Source: CTSoil-075 sp042610375 (GTDB lineage Bacteria > Bacillota > Negativicutes > DSM-13327). Taken from it: a DNA stretch of 64,000 bases. The stretch spans positions 192,329-256,328 of the forward strand of contig NZ_JBGJZL010000007.1 of the NCBI RefSeq assembly GCF_042610375.1, given 5' to 3'. Below, piece by piece: positions 51,262 to 60,059 of this stretch. The notes beneath the pieces were generated by a model. It ran no database searches. It was given only the letters and a program-made list of their open reading frames with translations, and was not told the DNA's origin. Each line of letters begins with the position of its first letter. Position 1 is the first letter of the stretch. Position numbers and translations under genes: made by a program.

Positions 51262-52779
51262 CATTGGTCGTGTAGCGAAATTACTTTTGATTGGGCCAGG
51301 ATGTTGTTGATCAAAAGAAGAGAGTGTCTTAGCAAGACGTTTAATGCCTTCTTCAAGTTTATCCTCTGAGTGGGTTGCAAAACACAGCCGTAGCTCTTTT
51401 AAATTTGATTGATCTGTGTAAAATGCTTCTCCTGGGACAAAAGAGACTCCGTTTTTTGTTGCCTCATGAAGTAGGACAGGAGATGTGACTTCTGTTTGGA
51501 GTTTGCACCACAAATAAAATCCTCCACTTGGTAAAGAGAAATCCAGGTTTGCTCCACAATGACGCCTGATGCTATTTGCCATAGCATCGCGGCGTTTTTT
51601 GTATTCTTTGCGCACATTGACAAGATGAGTTTGTAGAGCTTCTTCTTGCAAGAATAAGTGTAAGAGCCATTGGGATAGATTACTGGAATGTAAGTCTACA
51701 TATTGTTTTTCGAGAGCGATTCGATTGATGACTGGGGTTGCTGCTACCATCCAACCAATACGCAGTCCTGGGAAGAGCGTTTTAGAGAAAGTTCCTAGAT
51801 AAATTACGCCATCGTGGTTATCAAGTGCTTTGAGGGAGGGGGGAGGAGGTTCGTTATAATAGAGCTCACTATAGGGATCGTCCTCTACAATGATTAATTG
51901 ATGGCGAGCGGCGAGGCGAAGTAATTCTTGACGTTCGCTAAGGGGGAGAACTCGTCCGTTAGGGTTTTGAAAAGTGGGAACGATGTAAAATAATTTTGGA
52001 CGGTAGCGGATGAGGTAATCTTCTAAAAGGGAGAAAGGGAAAGATGAATTAGCAGGTAGGGTAAGGATGCGTACTCCAGCATTGTGAAAGACTTGGACGG
52101 CGCCGATGTAAGTAGGAGATTGCACTACGACGCAGTCACCTGGTTGTAGAAATATTTTGCTGAGGAGATAAAGTCCCTGTTGTGATCCTGAAAGGATTGA
52201 TACGTTGTCAGGCGTTGTTGGCATAGTCGTTTTATTACAATGCAAGGCTGCTATTGTTTGTCGTAGTGGAGCGTAACCTTCAGTGGAGATATGCCCTAAA
52301 TCATTAAGATCAATGCTACTACTATTTTTCTGAAACAGATTGGAAAAAACATCAAAAGGGTAAAACTTTGGATCGGGCATACCGGCGGCTAGTGAGATAT
52401 TGTATTCAGAAGTAGGAGTAGATACCAATTCTCGTAAGATTGACGATACAGGACTTTGGGGATAAGGAGAGAATAGTTGGTGCCATGGCATGGGTAATGA
52501 TGTGTTTAGCGCATTAGGGGAGTGATCAGCTACATAGGTGCCGCTACCAACTTTAGTTTGGATTAGTCCTTGCTGTTCTAATTGGCGATAGGTATTAATC
52601 GCTGTTGTACGACTGACAGAAAACAGGGATGCTAATTCTCTTTCTGGAGGTAGTTTAGTACCGGGAGGTAAACTATGATTCATGATTTTCGCCGTAATCA
52701 ATTCTTGTATTTGTAGATAAAGTGATTTGGATGATTTATGATCCAATTGGCTTTGTAAAAAATGTTTGGATATATCCAT
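51256..52779 (-). CDS. MocR-family regulator (GntR DNA-binding domain fused to aminotransferase)
   Basis: 507 residues from the ATG at 52779, which has AAGGAG 11 bases upstream; an ATG at 52806 lacks a site and lies inside the operator repeat. Residues ~20-85 are a GntR winged helix (LYLQIQELITAKIMNHSLPPG-type, LPPERELASLFSVSRTTAI). Residues ~120-490 are a fold-type I PLP-dependent aminotransferase-like domain with the lysine in GTFSKTLFPGLRIGW. MocR proteins sense PLP or amino compounds and control adjacent genes; here divergent azlCD is the likely target. Confidence 0.93.
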   Translation of the reverse strand: MDISKHFLQSQLDHKSSKSLYLQIQELITAKIMNHSLPPGTKLPPERELASLFSVSRTTAINTYRQLEQQGLIQTKVGSGTYVADHSPNALNTSLPMPWHQLFSPYPQSPVSSILRELVSTPTSEYNISLAAGMPDPKFYPFDVFSNLFQKNSSSIDLNDLGHISTEGYAPLRQTIAALHCNKTTMPTTPDNVSILSGSQQGLYLLSKIFLQPGDCVVVQSPTYIGAVQVFHNAGVRILTLPANSSFPFSLLEDYLIRYRPKLFYIVPTFQNPNGRVLPLSERQELLRLAARHQLIIVEDDPYSELYYNEPPPPSLKALDNHDGVIYLGTFSKTLFPGLRIGWMVAATPVINRIALEKQYVDLHSSNLSQWLLHLFLQEEALQTHLVNVRKEYKKRRDAMANSIRRHCGANLDFSLPSGGFYLWCKLQTEVTSPVLLHEATKNGVSFVPGEAFYTDQSNLKELRLCFATHSEDKLEEGIKRLAKTLSSFDQQHPGPIKSNFATRPMI

Positions 52780-52797
52780 TTTTAATAAAATCTCCTT

Positions 52798-52836
52798 AAT
52801 ATCCAATTTTGATATATAAATAAGTAATTGGATATT
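52798..52836. promoter_or_regulatory. Operator-like inverted repeat between the MocR gene and azlC
   Basis: Perfect 11-bp arms AATATCCAATT (52798-52808) and AATTGGATATT (52826-52836). A further palindrome TGGATATATCCA (52767-52778) sits just before the regulator start codon and shares the GGATAT core. Location between divergent genes fits autoregulation plus azlCD control. Confidence 0.7.
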
Positions 52837-52897
52837 TACAATGTTTTTCCTGCTTGATAAAATAATAAAAATATCAAAGAAGGGAGAGGCGTGAAAA

Positions 52898-53623
52898 ATG
52901 GAAGAAATACAAAAGGATTTTTATTGTAACCCTGGGAAGTCGGAATTTTGGATAGGGGTACGTGATAGTCTCCCTCTTATAATTGGAGTGATACCATTTG
53001 GTATTACTTGTGGAATCATGGCCCTTGCCGCTGGACTTACGAGTGGAGAAACTCTTCTTATGTCGATGTTCGTATTTGCCGGAGCAGCTCAGTTTATTGC
53101 CATTACGATGCTAGGTGCTGGAGTGAGTGGGTGGGGACTTATTGTATTTACAACTTTGTTAATCAATTTGAGGCATCTTTTAATGGGGGCTTCTTTGGCG
53201 CCATATATGATTCGGTTGCCAATTTTTCTGCAAGCCTTGTTAAGTTTTGGGCTAGTTGATGAAACATATGCAATTGTAATTGATCGAATTCAAAAAAAAG
53301 GTTATAACGTGAATTATCAGATGGGTGCTAATGTAGCATTTTATAGTTTTTGGATAGTATCAACGGCAATGGGGGTAGTGCTAAGTGATTATATTTCTGA
53401 TCCTTTAGCTTGGGGATTGGATTTTGCCATGCCTGCTATTTTTTTAGCTATGTTAATACCTCGTCTGGTTAACTCTACTGCTTTAGTCGTATGTGGGGTA
53501 GCGGCTGTAGTCTCTGTTATCTGTGCTCTATATTTACCAGGTAAATGGTATATTATTGTTACTTGTCTAGCAGCGATTCTTGTAGGCGGTATAATGGAAG
53601 AGAGGTCAACCTATGCGCAGTGA
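52898..53623 (+). CDS. azlC: AzlC-family branched-chain amino-acid exporter, large subunit
   Basis: 241 residues, about seven membrane helices. Typical AzlC start of the membrane part (DSLPLIIGVIPFGITCGIMA) and block LLINLRHLLMGASLAPY. With AzlD it exports branched-chain or related amino acids. GGGAGAGG precedes the ATG and its end overlaps azlD by 11 bases. Divergent from the MocR regulator. Confidence 0.92.
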   Translation: MEEIQKDFYCNPGKSEFWIGVRDSLPLIIGVIPFGITCGIMALAAGLTSGETLLMSMFVFAGAAQFIAITMLGAGVSGWGLIVFTTLLINLRHLLMGASLAPYMIRLPIFLQALLSFGLVDETYAIVIDRIQKKGYNVNYQMGANVAFYSFWIVSTAMGVVLSDYISDPLAWGLDFAMPAIFLAMLIPRLVNSTALVVCGVAAVVSVICALYLPGKWYIIVTCLAAILVGGIMEERSTYAQ

Positions 53624-53936
53624 AATATTTTTTATTATTATAGGTATGGCAGTTGTTACTTTTTTTACTCGGTTTGCTTCAGCAATTTTGTTTAGGCAAA
53701 CAGGAGTACCAGTTTGGTTTGAACGCTGGATGAAACATGTTCCGACAGGAATTTTGACAGCATTGATTATTCCAACATTACTCTTGCCCAAGGGTTATCT
53801 AGATGTGTCTACACAAAATCATTATTTGTTGGCGGGCGTGGTAGCGATTTTGGTTGCTTATCGATATAGAAGTGTTTTAGTGACCATGGGGGTTGGTTTA
53901 ATGGTCATGTTGTCTATGCGGTGGTTTGGAGTATAG
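53613..53936 (+). CDS. azlD: AzlD-family exporter small subunit
   Basis: 107 residues, four membrane helices, AzlD family (AVVTFFTRFASAILF; WMKHVPTGILTALI). Partner of AzlC; overlapping start implies coupled translation. GAGAGG lies within azlC. Confidence 0.92.
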   Translation: MRSEIFFIIIGMAVVTFFTRFASAILFRQTGVPVWFERWMKHVPTGILTALIIPTLLLPKGYLDVSTQNHYLLAGVVAILVAYRYRSVLVTMGVGLMVMLSMRWFGV

Positions 53937-54051
53937 GAAAAAGACGAAAAGAAATAATAGGAATGGCAGGAATTTTTTTCATAATCAGCAAATTTAGTAT
54001 TTACTATCTATTTTATTTCGAAGAAATCAAATCATGAGGGGGAATTTTATT

Positions 54052-55239
54052 ATGTTTGCCAAACGGATGGAATCTCTTAAAGTATCTGCAATACGTGAAA
54101 TATTAAAAATAACAGTGAATCCAGAAATTATTTCCTTTGCTGGAGGATTGCCAGCTCCTGAATTATTTCCTATTGAAGAAATGAAACGTGTCGCTATGGC
54201 GGTGCTGAATGACTCAGGATCTGAGGCGTTGCAGTATTCCATGACGGAAGGTTTTTTGCCTCTTAGAAAACAAATTGCTGATCGAATGAAAGATAAACTT
54301 AATATCGATCTTACGTATGAAAATATACAAATCATCAGCGGCTCCCAACAAGGGCTTGATTTATCTGGGAAGTTGTTTATTGATGAAGGTGATGTCATTC
54401 TATGCGAAAGTCCAACTTATCTAGCAGCGATCAGTGCTTTTAAAGCATATGGGCCAAAATTTATCGAAGTACCTACTGATGATGATGGTATGATTATCTC
54501 AGAATTGGAAAAAATCATAACGAAGACATCGAAAGTAAAGCTTATCTATGTCATTCCTGATTTTCAAAACCCCACAGGTCGAACCTGGTCTCTAAAGCGA
54601 CGACAACAGTTTATGGAATTGATAAATCGCTATGAAATACCAGTAATTGAAGATAATCCTTATGGTGAATTGAGATTTGAAGGAGAACGGTTGCCAGCAT
54701 TAAAGAGTCTTGACTCGAAAGGGTTGGTTATCTTTTTTAGCACTTTTTCCAAGATTTTTTGTCCTGGCTTGAGAGTAGGGTGGATTGCGGCCGATAAAAA
54801 GTTTTTAGAAAAGTACACGTTAATTAAGCAAGGTACTGATCTGCATACTTCCTCTATCAGTCAGCAAGAGATTTCTAAGTTTATTGAGCTATATGATTTG
54901 GATGCGAATATCGAAAAAATAAAAAGTGTATATAAGCAGCGAAGAGATATTATGATTGAGACCATGAAAAAGGAATTTCCCCCGGAAGTTAACTATACGT
55001 ATCCTCAAGGCGGTTTATTTCTATGGGTGGAACTACCTTCTCATATTAAAGCTGAGGCCTTGTTGTTGACTTGTTTAGAACATAAGGTTGCTTTTGTACC
55101 AGGAGATTCATTTTTTCCTAACGGCGGTGTGGAAAATACACTGCGATTAAATTATTCTAATATGCCAGAAGAAAGAATTGTTGAAGGGATCAAACGCTTA
55201 GCAAAAGTTATTAAAGAATATAATAGAATTAAAGCATAA
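54052..55239 (+). CDS. PLP-dependent aminotransferase (class I, 2-aminoadipate/MocR-like catalytic type)
   Basis: 395 residues from ATG 54052, preceded by GAGGGGGAA at 54036-54043; ATG 54034 lies before that site. Fold-type I enzyme: FAGGLPAPELFP, GSQQGLD, PDFQNPTGRTWS and the PLP lysine in FSKIFCPGLRVGW. Close to the LysN/multi-substrate aminotransferases and to the catalytic half of MocR proteins. Substrate not deducible; branched-chain or aromatic 2-oxo acids are plausible given azlCD. Confidence 0.9.
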   Translation: MFAKRMESLKVSAIREILKITVNPEIISFAGGLPAPELFPIEEMKRVAMAVLNDSGSEALQYSMTEGFLPLRKQIADRMKDKLNIDLTYENIQIISGSQQGLDLSGKLFIDEGDVILCESPTYLAAISAFKAYGPKFIEVPTDDDGMIISELEKIITKTSKVKLIYVIPDFQNPTGRTWSLKRRQQFMELINRYEIPVIEDNPYGELRFEGERLPALKSLDSKGLVIFFSTFSKIFCPGLRVGWIAADKKFLEKYTLIKQGTDLHTSSISQQEISKFIELYDLDANIEKIKSVYKQRRDIMIETMKKEFPPEVNYTYPQGGLFLWVELPSHIKAEALLLTCLEHKVAFVPGDSFFPNGGVENTLRLNYSNMPEERIVEGIKRLAKVIKEYNRIKA

Positions 55240-55252
55240 AATTTTTCAATAG

Positions 55253-55280
55253 AGACTTAGCGAAAGCTAGGTCTTTTCTT
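55253..55280 (+). terminator. Terminator of the aminotransferase gene (variant of GACTTGGC hairpin)
   Basis: AGACTTAGC-gaaa-GCTAGGTCT (55253-55274, one T-G pair) then TTTCTT. Confidence 0.8.
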
Positions 55281-55287
55281 AAGCTAG

Positions 55288-55318
55288 GTTGACAACAAGT
55301 CAACTGTACTATTATTAT
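55288..55318 (+). promoter_or_regulatory. Possible birA promoter with overlapping dyad
   Basis: TTGACA (55289-55294) with TATTAT at 55313-55318 (18-bp spacer). The dyad GTTGAC-aacaa-GTCAAC (55288-55304) overlaps the -35. It does not match the usual BirA box, so the factor is unknown. Confidence 0.5.
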
Positions 55319-55349
55319 GGAGTTAACAATGATCCTAGGGGGAATACTG

Positions 55350-56327
55350 ATGCGGACAAAAATTTTAGAAATATTACGAAAGTGTCCTGATGAATATTTA
55401 TCTGGTGAGGAGATCAGTCGACAATTAGAAGTTTCACGGACTGCGATTTGGAAACATATGCAAACTCTTAAACAAGCAGGCTATGAGATTGAAGCTCACC
55501 CACGTCGAGGTTATCGATTACAGAATCGGCCGGATCTTTTGTTGCCTTATGAAATTCGAGAAACTTTAAGTTCTAATATATTGGGTCAAAAAGAAATATT
55601 TTATTTTTCTGATGTCGAATCTACAAATACGGAAGCCAAGAAGCAAGCAAACCTAGGTTGTGCTGAAGGAACGATTGTGCTGTCTGAAGCTCAGAATAAG
55701 GGGCGAGGACGACTATCGCGGGGATGGTTTTCTCCTTCAAGTAAAGGTATTTGGCTATCGATTGTATTGCGACCACCTTTTAATCCTTATGATGCTCCTA
55801 AATGTACTCTGCTCGCTGCAGTTGCAGTAACAAAGGCAATTCGGAAAGTGACTCAAGTAGAATGCGGCATAAAGTGGCCTAATGATATTTTATATCAAGG
55901 GAAAAAACTGGTGGGTATTTTGACTGAAATGAGCGCAGAGATCGATGCTATTAATCACATCGTCATTGGTATGGGGATTAATGTGAACATTGAGGAAGAA
56001 GAATTCCCGGAAGAATTGAAGGAGATTGCTACTTCTTTAGCTATGATAACTGGACGAGAAATTTCTAGACTATCCTTATTAGACGCAGTACTTGTTGAAT
56101 TAGAAGAAGCATACCACAAAGTAATTCAGCAAGGATTTACAGAAATGTTAGATGAATGGCGTCAACTCAGTGTTACTTTGGGCAAAAATGTAAATGTAAT
56201 AGGTAGTGGCAGGGATTTTGGTGGATTAGCCGTTGATATTGATCAAGATGGTGCATTGTTGGTGCAAACTACTGAATGTTTAGAACGAGTTTTGGCGGGG
56301 GATGTATCAATCCGACCACAAATATGA
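55350..56327 (+). CDS. birA: Bifunctional biotin-protein ligase / biotin operon repressor
   Basis: 325 residues from ATG 55350, after AGGGGGAA. N-terminal winged helix (~5-60: YLSGEEISRQLEVSRTAIWK) and biotin ligase domain (~75-240) with VESTNTEAK, the GRGR loop (NKGRGRLSRGW) and KWPNDI, then a C-terminal SH3-like domain. Attaches biotin to carboxylases and represses biotin genes. Followed by coaX. Confidence 0.96.
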   Translation: MRTKILEILRKCPDEYLSGEEISRQLEVSRTAIWKHMQTLKQAGYEIEAHPRRGYRLQNRPDLLLPYEIRETLSSNILGQKEIFYFSDVESTNTEAKKQANLGCAEGTIVLSEAQNKGRGRLSRGWFSPSSKGIWLSIVLRPPFNPYDAPKCTLLAAVAVTKAIRKVTQVECGIKWPNDILYQGKKLVGILTEMSAEIDAINHIVIGMGINVNIEEEEFPEELKEIATSLAMITGREISRLSLLDAVLVELEEAYHKVIQQGFTEMLDEWRQLSVTLGKNVNVIGSGRDFGGLAVDIDQDGALLVQTTECLERVLAGDVSIRPQI

Positions 56328-56349
56328 TTGAATATATCTTTTTCCTATG

Positions 56350-56378
56350 TTGACAGGAAGGCTAACAATTTATATACT
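56350..56378 (+). promoter_or_regulatory. Sigma-A promoter of coaX
   Basis: TTGACA (56350-56355), 17-bp spacer, TATACT (56373-56378), ~60 nt before the ATG. Confidence 0.75.
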
Positions 56379-56438
56379 GTGAGGTATGGGTTTTTAAGGA
56401 CTATTTTTACATAATAATGTAACTGGAGGCTAAATTTT

Positions 56439-57203
56439 ATGCTGTTAGTGTTTGATATAGGAAATACCAATATGGTACTAGGGGCTTATGAAGGCAAGGA
56501 ATTGTTACAACATTGGCGAATATCAACAGATAGGCAAAAAACAGGCGATGAGTATGGAATGCTCATTAACAATCTTTTTACTTATGGTGGGCTTAGTATT
56601 AAAGATATTGAGGCGGTTATTATTTCTTCAGTAGTACCACCTCTTGTTGTACCTTTGGTTAAAATGTGCCAACGGTATTTTAGTGTAGAACCTTTGGTAG
56701 TGGGGCCTGGTATCAAGACTGGGATTTTTATAAAATATGAAAATCCGCGAGAAGTAGGAGCTGACCGTATTGTTAATGCAGTTGCTGCACATAATAAGTA
56801 TAGTGGGCCACTTATTATTGTAGATTTTGGTACAGCTACAACTTTTTGTGCGATTGCTGAAAATGGTGATTACTTAGGTGGAGCCATTGCGCCTGGTATT
56901 GGCATTTCCACTGAGGCTTTGTTTCAACGTGCTGCTAAGTTACCGCGAATTGAACTGGTAAAACCTAAAAATGTCATATGCCGTAATACTGTTACAAGTA
57001 TGCAATCTGGTATTATTTATGGATTTGTTGGACAAGTTGATGGAATTGTAAGCCGTATGAAAGAAGAATTAGGACAGGATGCTTTTGTTGTAGCGACAGG
57101 TGGATTAGCGAATCTGATTGCTATGGAGTCAAGTACGATTAATGCAGTAGAGCACTTTTTGACATTAGAAGGATTACAACTGATTTACCAACTTAATGTA
57201 TAA
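56439..57203 (+). CDS. coaX: Type III pantothenate kinase
   Basis: 254 residues. ASKHA-fold kinase with MLLVFDIGNTNMVLG (phosphate 1 motif), GADRIVNAVAAHNKY and VDFGTATTF, plus the GGAIAPGI motif. Phosphorylates pantothenate in CoA synthesis; needs a monovalent cation and is insensitive to CoA. AACTGGAGG precedes the ATG. The birA-coaX pairing is common in clostridia; in B. subtilis coaX follows ftsH. Confidence 0.97.
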   Translation: MLLVFDIGNTNMVLGAYEGKELLQHWRISTDRQKTGDEYGMLINNLFTYGGLSIKDIEAVIISSVVPPLVVPLVKMCQRYFSVEPLVVGPGIKTGIFIKYENPREVGADRIVNAVAAHNKYSGPLIIVDFGTATTFCAIAENGDYLGGAIAPGIGISTEALFQRAAKLPRIELVKPKNVICRNTVTSMQSGIIYGFVGQVDGIVSRMKEELGQDAFVVATGGLANLIAMESSTINAVEHFLTLEGLQLIYQLNV

Positions 57204-57217
57204 TTGTATTTATTGAG

Positions 57218-57290
57218 ATTGGTACTTAGTGTTTGATTGATGCTTGGTTTACGACCGAGTGGCAAGCGCTAAGTACCAATTTCTAATTGA
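57218..57290 (+). other. Long imperfect inverted repeat after coaX
   Basis: 12-bp arms ATTGGTACTTAG (57218-57229) and CTAAGTACCAAT (57269-57280) enclose smaller stems (GCTTG / CAAGC at 57242-57246 and 57263-57267). The tail TTTCTAATT is only weakly T-rich. Terminator or structured 3' end. Confidence 0.55.
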
Positions 57291-57320
57291 AAATAAGATT
57301 TTTAGTGAGGAAGATCATGT

Positions 57321-58274
57321 ATGCAGATTGGTCATATAAATTTAGTAAACCCGGTTATTCTAGCACCAATGGCTGGTGTAACTGATCTGCCTTTTCGGTT
57401 ACTGGCTAAAGAAATGGGCTGCGGCCTAGTATATTCGGAAATGGTTAGTGATAAAGGCTTACTATATAAAAATAATCATACGATGGATATGCTGGCGATT
57501 GATGAACGAGAGCGACCAGTATCTATGCAGATTTTTGGCTCAGACCCTGCAAGTATGGCTAAGGCCGCTCAATTTGTTGAGGCTGCAGGCACTAATATTA
57601 TTGATATCAACATGGGGTGTCCAACTCCTAAAATTATAAAAAATGGTAGTGGCGCAGCCTTGATGTGCCAGCCTGAACTAGCCTATCGTATTATGGTGAG
57701 TGTCGTTGAAGCAGTGAAGGTTCCAGTGACTGTGAAAATTCGCAAGGGTTGGAATCTGACATCTATTAATGCTGTAGAAATGGCGAAACTTGCAGAAAAA
57801 GCTGGTATTTCTGCCATCGCTGTACATGGTCGTACGCGGGAACAATTTTATTCTGGAGATGCAGATTGGACTATTATACGTCAAGTCAAGGAAAGTGTGG
57901 GCATACCTGTTATTGGTAATGGGGATATTCGCACTCCTTATGATGCTGAGAAAATGTTAGTTGAAACAGGGTGCGATGGTCTGATGATTGGACGAGGGGC
58001 TCAGGGGAATCCTTGGATTTTTCGTCAAGTGACTCATTATCTAGAAACTGGTGAAATGATAGAACCACCAACGGCTTCGGAACGATTGGCAGTCATGCTT
58101 AGACATTTAGATATGCTAGTCGAATACAAGGGAGAACATTTAGGGATTAGGGAAATGCGTCGTCATGGCGCCTGGTATACCAAAGGACTACATCATTCTT
58201 CAGAGTTGCGTCTGAAATTTAACCAGGCTGTCTGTAAAGAGGATTTCATTGCTGCATTAGATGAATTTAGATAA
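57321..58274 (+). CDS. dusB: tRNA-dihydrouridine synthase B
   Basis: 317 residues. FMN-binding TIM barrel: LAPMAGVTDLPFR at the start, catalytic Cys in NMGCPTPKI, HGRTREQFYSG and GNGDI. Reduces uridine in the tRNA D-loop. GAGGAAG 8 bases before the ATG. In B. subtilis dusB is just upstream of lysS; here an operon and greA intervene. Confidence 0.96.
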   Translation: MQIGHINLVNPVILAPMAGVTDLPFRLLAKEMGCGLVYSEMVSDKGLLYKNNHTMDMLAIDERERPVSMQIFGSDPASMAKAAQFVEAAGTNIIDINMGCPTPKIIKNGSGAALMCQPELAYRIMVSVVEAVKVPVTVKIRKGWNLTSINAVEMAKLAEKAGISAIAVHGRTREQFYSGDADWTIIRQVKESVGIPVIGNGDIRTPYDAEKMLVETGCDGLMIGRGAQGNPWIFRQVTHYLETGEMIEPPTASERLAVMLRHLDMLVEYKGEHLGIREMRRHGAWYTKGLHHSSELRLKFNQAVCKEDFIAALDEFR

Positions 58275-58283
58275 AGAAGATTT

Positions 58284-58316
58284 GATTCAGTTGGTGTTTT
58301 AATACCAACTGAATCT
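58284..58316 (+). terminator. Terminator of dusB
   Basis: Perfect stem GATTCAGTTGGT / ACCAACTGAATC (58284-58295, 58304-58315) with 8-nt loop; T-tract is weak (TTGG). Confidence 0.6.
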
Positions 58317-58444
58317 TGGTGTGCCTTATCTAAAGGTTTACTGTTTTTTGGTCAATCGTATAAGATGGAGATCTTAAAATGATTTGGTCATGAGATCATT
58401 AGACAACTTGAAAATCGAGTAGTGAATCATTGTGATCATGAAAT

Positions 58445-58473
58445 TTGTAAAAATGAAAAAAAAGTGCTAAAAT
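58445..58473 (+). promoter_or_regulatory. Sigma-A promoter of the HTH/acyl-reductase-like operon
   Basis: TTGTAA (58445-58450), 17-bp spacer, TAAAAT (58468-58473); start of transcription would fall near 58480. The rest of the 330-bp gap before the next gene (58317-58444, 58501-58603) holds nothing I recognise. Confidence 0.6.
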
Positions 58474-58476
58474 ATG

Positions 58477-58500
58477 TATGTGCACAGGAATGTGCACATA
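58477..58500. promoter_or_regulatory. Operator-like palindrome at the predicted start site
   Basis: Perfect 10-bp arms TATGTGCACA (58477-58486) and TGTGCACATA (58491-58500) with a 4-bp centre, lying on the expected +1 to +20 of the promoter. Position is classical for a repressor, likely the HTH protein encoded next. Confidence 0.7.
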
Positions 58501-58603
58501 TACTATGTTAGATTAAATGTATTTTTTTTGTGTGATATATGTTTATGACGAATCCTAGGAATGGTAAGTCTTTATAGGTATTAGGTGTGGGAGAGGATGA
58601 CTC

Positions 58604-59137
58604 ATGTTATTACGGATTGGTGAAAAAATCATCAACCGACAAAAGATTCATCAAATTATCGATGAAATGTTGGATATGCGTAGCCAAGGATTATCGCAAC
58701 AAGAAGTCGCGAATCGAGTTGGTATTGATCGGACAGTAATTTCTAAACTTGAAACCGTGGGAGAGGTTCGTAAAGGTGGACGCGTGGCTTTGGTCGGCTT
58801 TCCAATTAAAAATTGTGAAGAACTAAGAATCATGGCAAAACAGGAAGGCGTTGATTATTCCCTGCTTATGTCAGAACAAGAACGTTGGGATTTTGTACAG
58901 AAAAAAACTGGCGTTGATTTTTTTAATGCTATTATGGAAATTATTTCTACATTACGTAATTATGATATTGTCATCCTACTGGGGTCAAATATGCGGATAA
59001 AATTGATTGAAACACTTTTAGATAAGGATGTTATTGGCATACAAATTGGTGCATCACCGATTGCTGAGGATAAATATGTTGACCCAGCAATCATAAGAGA
59101 CATTGTACGACAATTGTATGGATCGCAGGGGGCATAA
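58604..59137 (+). CDS. HTH transcriptional regulator of the acyl-reductase-like operon
   Basis: 177 residues. N-terminal Xre-like helix-turn-helix (~20-50: GLSQQEVANRVGIDRTVISKLE). The remainder (~60-170) is an alpha/beta domain (VALVGFPIKNCEELRIM, DIVILLGSNMRIKLIETLL) that looks like a ligand-binding module but matches nothing I can name. The gene is the first of three co-directional genes with spacings of 1 and 18 bases, and a palindrome lies at the promoter, so autoregulation is likely. AGAG/GGAGAGG upstream of the ATG. Confidence 0.8.
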   Translation: MLLRIGEKIINRQKIHQIIDEMLDMRSQGLSQQEVANRVGIDRTVISKLETVGEVRKGGRVALVGFPIKNCEELRIMAKQEGVDYSLLMSEQERWDFVQKKTGVDFFNAIMEIISTLRNYDIVILLGSNMRIKLIETLLDKDVIGIQIGASPIAEDKYVDPAIIRDIVRQLYGSQGA

Positions 59138-59138
59138 T

Positions 59139-60041
59139 ATGAAACGTGTTGTTAGTGTGAGTTTAGGATCATCAAGGCGTGACCATCAAGCAGTTGCTAA
59201 TTTTGGTGGTCAGGATTTTTTAATTGAACGGATTGGTACTGATGGTGATAAAAAAAAAGCGATACAATTAATTAAGCAACTTGATGGTACAGTTGATGCT
59301 TTTGGTATGGGCGGGACTGATTTATATGTATATGCGGGCAATAAACGCTATACCTTTTCAGAATCAGCAGAAATTGCCGCTGCTGCTCAAAAAACACCGA
59401 TTGTTGATGGCAGTGGTATTAAAAATACCTTAGAACGACGCGTTGTTCAGTACTTAGCCCGAGAAGGTGGAATAACCTTTAAAAATAAACCTGTGTTGGT
59501 CGTTTGTGCAGTTGATCGATTTGGTTTGGCAGAAGAGTTGGTAGCAGCAGGTAGTAAAACTGTATTTGGTGATTTGTTATTTGGTTTGGGTTTGCCAATT
59601 CCTATTTCGAGTCTGAATTATTTAGCAATGCTCGCTCGGGTGATTGCACCTATTATCACCAAGTTACCTGTTAGTTTATTTTATCCGACAGGTGATAATC
59701 AAGTGAAAACGACGCCACGTTTCAGTCAATATTTTAAAGAAGCAGAGATTATTGCTGGTGATTTCCATTTTATTCGCAGATATATGCCAGAACGATTGGA
59801 TGGAAAATTAATTATAACGAATACTGTGACGCAAAAAGATGAAAAGCTACTACAAGACCGAGGTGTGGCTACATTGATTACGACTACACCAGAAATTGGT
59901 GGACGTTCCTTTGGTACTAACGTCTTAGAGGGTGTACTCGTAGCTTTATCAGGTAAGAGGCCAGAAGAACTAACCGTGGTTGATTATGGACATATTTTAG
60001 ATCAAATAAATATTATGCCGCGTATTAAGCGGCTGTCTTAG
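59139..60041 (+). CDS. Conserved protein of unknown function, partner of acyl-reductase-like gene
   Basis: 300 residues from ATG 59139, two bases after the previous stop, with CAGGGGGC upstream. Such proteins are sometimes labelled quinate 5-dehydrogenase in annotations, from memory; I see no Rossmann GxGxxG motif or shikimate-binding Lys/Asp pattern to support it. Conserved-looking stretches are VSLGSSRRDH, GMGGTDLYVYAGNKRY, VDGSGIKNTLERR and ITTTPEIGGRSFGTNVLEG. A hydrophobic centre (PISSLNYLAMLARVIAPIITKLP, ~150-175) could meet a membrane or acyl chain. It ends 18 bases before the reductase-like gene. Function inferred only from linkage. Confidence 0.75.
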   Translation: MKRVVSVSLGSSRRDHQAVANFGGQDFLIERIGTDGDKKKAIQLIKQLDGTVDAFGMGGTDLYVYAGNKRYTFSESAEIAAAAQKTPIVDGSGIKNTLERRVVQYLAREGGITFKNKPVLVVCAVDRFGLAEELVAAGSKTVFGDLLFGLGLPIPISSLNYLAMLARVIAPIITKLPVSLFYPTGDNQVKTTPRFSQYFKEAEIIAGDFHFIRRYMPERLDGKLIITNTVTQKDEKLLQDRGVATLITTTPEIGGRSFGTNVLEGVLVALSGKRPEELTVVDYGHILDQINIMPRIKRLS

Positions 60042-60059
60042 TGAAAGGGGAGCATTTGT

